In this document: piece by piece, positions 60,712 through 64,000 of the stretch
Layout: the number at the start of each line of letters is the position of its first letter
Position numbering within the stretch: the first letter of the stretch is position 1
NCBI GenBank assembly: GCA_037367355.1
Contig: CM074698.1
Span: 310,001 to 374,000, forward strand
Direction: 5' to 3'
DNA from: Neoscytalidium dimidiatum
Lineage: Eukaryota; Ascomycota; Dothideomycetes; Botryosphaeriales; Botryosphaeriaceae
Length of the DNA stretch: 64,000 nucleotides
Position numbers and translations under genes: made by a program
Notes under the pieces: model-generated
Told to the model about the DNA's origin: nothing
The model's input: only the letters and a program-made list of their open reading frames with translations
Database searches by the model: none

Positions 60712-62815
60712 ATGGCAGCTAAGGCGCGTCCTTACAGGAACTTCCTGTCGCCCTTTTTGCATCGCCAATTTGGTTATGTCATGGGGTTGACTCTGGTTTT
60801 GTGTTATGCATACTCGATATGGATGGGCTCGTTCAGCAACTGTACGTTGCCACCATGCAATCGTCTGGAACATCAGCGGCTGACGTACTGTACAGTGATT
60901 TGGATGTGGTTCGTCGCCGGAGTCCGCGCATTACTTCTTTTCATCGGGTTTCTCTTTACACTTTGCCTGTGTATGGCACATGCTCACAGTGAGTGCTGCC
61001 ATCAATTGCCTGAGCAACGAGAAGGGCTGACGATTATGCAGCTGGCGATCGAACAACACCCTCCGAATTCCACACTTTTCTCCAATACCTCTACAGCTTC
61101 TCCACTCTCAACACCTTTATTTGCTATGGCGCCTCCGCATACTGGTACTGCGTTGTTTACATATGGTCTCAGCCAGGCAGGGCGAACTTGGGCATGGTTG
61201 ACCCGGGCAAGTGAGTGCTTGCCGGCAGATGTTGCGTTAGACTGGACTAACACCGGATATGGTAGGACTTATGAAAGAGCAAAGCTCAATGAACGCCCGC
61301 TCTATCTCTACGTCATGTTCTTGCAGCTCGCCGTAGTTCAATCCGTCGTCCACCTCTACAGAGATTACGGCCGTCTTCGTCTTCCCTTCACAAACCCCGC
61401 ATCAGCCGAGGGTAATCCGCCTCGATCGCGCCGCATTGCGCTTAAGCAGAGCCTGCTTCCCATGGTTCACGACGCCATCTCTCGTGTTGGCTTATTCCTG
61501 ATCTTTGGCAACGTAGCATACTTCCTCTTCTTCCGGAAAACGGCCTGGAAGATAGGCTATCCGATCGCAAGGCTTCGGGATAGTACCATCTCTGGATACA
61601 GGCCACGTCCAGGTTTCAATCCATTCGAACTGACTGGACGGTTGGCTTTTGAGGGTGTCATGTTGACTTATCTTTGGGAGTTTGCAAACACGGCCATGAC
61701 CATCTACCTGTCCAAGGAGCCTATCAAGAAGGACAAGGACCTTAAGCTGAAGCCGATTACGAGTGATTCGAAGGACCCGAATGGAAGCTTGTTGAGCGGC
61801 TTGAGGGCGAAGAAAGATCTGCTTCGGGTAAGCTAAATTTTCGAGGAAAGTATATGGGACGGCTATTGACTTGCTTATCTAGACGTATGCATTCTGGGAG
61901 CTCGCAATCATCTCCCAGCGCTTCGAGGACCGCCGTCAAACAATCTACAAAGAACTTGAGCGCCCGACCTTTAAGGAAATCATGAACGCCTGCCTGGCTG
62001 AAATCACGGCCGTCAAGGAGCGTATCGAATCCGTCAGCGCTCCGCCACCTCCCCCACCACCAACAGAAGTCGAACTGGCCAAGCAGCGCCTCCAAATCGG
62101 CTACGCCAACAAACCTCTCATCGCCGACCCACTCAAAGATGACGATATCTTCGCCCCAGTCGACGCGCCCGCTGGCCGCGCCGCGAAGAATTTCCGCCGC
62201 GCAAAGGACTTCGCCAAGCAGCACGGCAAGAGCCCCGGCCCGCACCCCTTCGCGCCGCTCGTCCAGGAAGAGTTGCCGAAACTCATCTCGAACACGACCA
62301 AGAGCCTGCCCCCGCCCACCGCCTTCCACGCCGCCTTCCAGCAGCTGCTCGTCTCGCCCTTTGGCGCGCCCTTCCGCCAGACCTTCAGCCGCCGTGCCGC
62401 CGCCATCGTGCTGGGCGCCCCCAACAGCGGCGCCAGCAACGTCGTCAACGCCGTCACGGCGCTCACGCAGCTCGCGCTCCGCAGCATCAAGGAGGACGTG
62501 TACGGCGTCGTCAACCGCGACGTCGTCGTCATCATCCGCACCTTCGCGGCGGTGCTGGCGAGCGTGGATGCGTTCGTGAAGGCGGGCCTGGACGTGCATT
62601 GGACGGACGTGGGGTTCGACGAGAGGGAGGGAAGGGAGTACGCGCGGTTGGGCGAGGTGGGCGAGGTGGTGGGGGCGCTGAAGACGGGGTTGGCGCAGGT
62701 GTTGGGCGTGTTCGAGATGTATTTGAGGGGCATGGAGATGAGCGAGAGGGAGCTGAGAGAGGTGAAGGAGTTGTTGGGGAGCGTTAGGGTGGGTGGGGAG
62801 GGAGAGGAACGGTGA
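60712..62815 (+). CDS. NDC1: Nucleoporin NDC1 (transmembrane nuclear pore/spindle-pole protein)
   Basis: Five exons with introns of 53-55 nt give 628 aa. It begins MAAKARPYRNFLSPFLHRQF. The N-terminal half carries about six hydrophobic segments, including VMGLTLVLCYAYSIWM, ALLLFIGFLFTLCLCMAH and VGLFLIFGNVAYFLFF. The family motifs KTYERAKLNERPLYLYVMFL and FNPFELTGRLAFEGVMLTYL are present, as is TYAFWELAIISQRFEDRRQT, followed by the start of the C-terminal domain. That domain is cytoplasmic or nucleoplasmic and includes a poly-Pro run, then the conserved LVSPFGAPFRQTF and REVKELL end. Ndc1 anchors pore subunits in the nuclear envelope and, in yeast, the spindle pole body. The last intron (donor GTAAGC) lies between LLR and TYAFW. 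The sequence is complete. Confidence 0.93.
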
Positions 62816-64000
62816 GAGAGGGGTTTTCCTTTGCCTTGGTGCCAGGGTTGATGGGAGGGTGAGGTTAGGAGGGTTTGCTTTTAGCGGTGTATATTGGAAG
62901 CGTGCGGGAGGAACAAACGCCGGTCAGCGTAAAACAGCTATTATATGGATCGAAGGGCAATGACAAACGTTATTCTCTGCATGAAATCACGTGGGTTATT
63001 CTTATAGTGGTACTGCTTCCATGATGAGACGAGCTTCTGCTAATGCGGGACAGACTGCTGCGAAATACCATGTGCTGAGAGTGACGGCCCAGTGACAAAT
63101 GATTCTATCAATGCAGGAGTCACACTTACTACTCCCTCGGCAAACAGAGTGCTTGCGTATTAAAGGCGGGCGTCCTCTGCTTATAATTGCTTTCTCTCCG
63201 TGCACATCAAAGCCATGCTTTGCGGCGGCAGGCCCAAGATAGTTCAACTCCTCCCTCTGCAGCGATATTTGCAAGAAAAACACTTGCATTCCTTTTGGCT
63301 TTCTGCAGGCTATGTTTAGTGCGGTCTTTGTAGCGAAAGGGGTTGTAGTGGGAGACGTGGCCATTTTTATACTTGACGCTGAAGATTAGCAGCCAGGATA
63401 GCTGATGGCGCGCTCCACTCTCTGATATTGACAACCCTGTCAGAAGTAGATCCGTCGTCCTTAAGAGCCGAGGTGGAAGAGAAGGGAAATGGACCTTTTG
63501 TGGGCTGCGGGCTGGTAGTTGCCAATAGAGTAAGGTGATAAGTAGCTGCGATGATCATAGTGCGAAGCGGGTCTCGCTGTACACACCACTTGGGCATGGT
63601 TAGCTGCTCTTCGGTTTCAAGGAGAAGGGGAAAGAAAGGATTTAAGTAGGTGGGATTTCTGCAGGCGGTGGATCTGGTTGGCTGACTGGTGGCGGGCAGT
63701 ATTGGGGGCCAGGCGCGTAGGTCCGTCGTGGGCAAATTGCTATTTCGGGCTTGGGATTTCCTCACGTATGGGCTTTGCAGCTGAGCCACACGGTGAATTT
63801 GTAGTTTGATTTGGTGGGTATGAAGAGATTGTTCTTGTTCTACTGGACTAGCGTTTGAGCGGAGCAGGACATCACAGCTTTGTACACTGCTTGAGAGCAG
63901 CCCATGTATCAATTACATCTTCTTCCACTGCTAACCATTGGAGCGATGCCGTACTCGTGCTCCTCTACCATTTTCTGCTAGTTAATCCTAAGCAATAGAG
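62816..64000. other. Right-edge stretch without a confident gene
   Basis: It starts with the 3' flank of NDC1. On the minus strand two consecutive open frames (63912-63367 and 63434-63207) show no known motif, signal peptide or biased composition. I cannot say whether they belong to a gene that continues outside the window. Confidence 0.35.

Overview
The window is nuclear DNA of a filamentous ascomycete (Pezizomycotina; a Dothideomycete is my guess, not shown). The evidence is many short introns of about 50-70 nt with GTRAGT-type donors and CAG/TAG acceptors, a solitary dispersed 5S rRNA gene, fungal cell-wall genes (ECM33-like and MNN9-like), and GC-rich genes separated by long non-coding stretches.

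Layout, left to right: the 5' part of an HVA1/TUDOR-domain protein (minus strand, running off the left edge); a secreted barwin/expansin-like protein (minus); about 5 kb without recognisable genes that ends with a 5S rRNA gene; a large secreted Ser/Thr-rich cell-surface protein containing a 330-bp internal duplication with a frame break (minus); a LaeA/UMTA-type SAM methyltransferase (minus); a 6.3-kb gene-poor stretch; SWC4 (minus); an MNN9/ANP1-type mannosyltransferase (minus); a coiled-coil hypothetical protein (minus); an ECM33-like GPI protein (minus); a 6.8-kb gene-poor stretch; a 3-methyladenine DNA glycosylase (minus). Then follow the divergent pair QCR7 (minus) and a mitochondrial NAD+-type carrier (plus), a 940-aa disordered protein (plus), an EFM6-like lysine methyltransferase (plus), an 877-aa disordered protein with repeated SLRSS motifs (plus), a divergent pair of an Hv1-type proton channel (minus) and a PABP2-like RNA-binding protein (plus), a 3.4-kb gap, and a divergent pair of a Pep12-type syntaxin (minus) and nucleoporin NDC1 (plus).

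The genes are mostly housekeeping and do not form one pathway. Two local themes exist: cell-wall and secretory functions (barwin-like protein, Ser/Thr-rich protein, MNN9-like, ECM33-like, Pep12-like), and a mitochondrial inner-membrane pair (QCR7 and carrier) that shares one intergenic region. I found no CRISPR array, intact transposon, or convincing biosynthetic cluster or unknown multi-gene system. The most interesting items are two GC-AG introns placed exactly within conserved protein motifs, the Hv1-type channel, the frame-broken duplication in the cell-surface gene, and several unrecognised large proteins. Exon boundaries were read by eye from splice consensus and frame continuity. Multi-exon genes are given as start-to-stop spans including introns.
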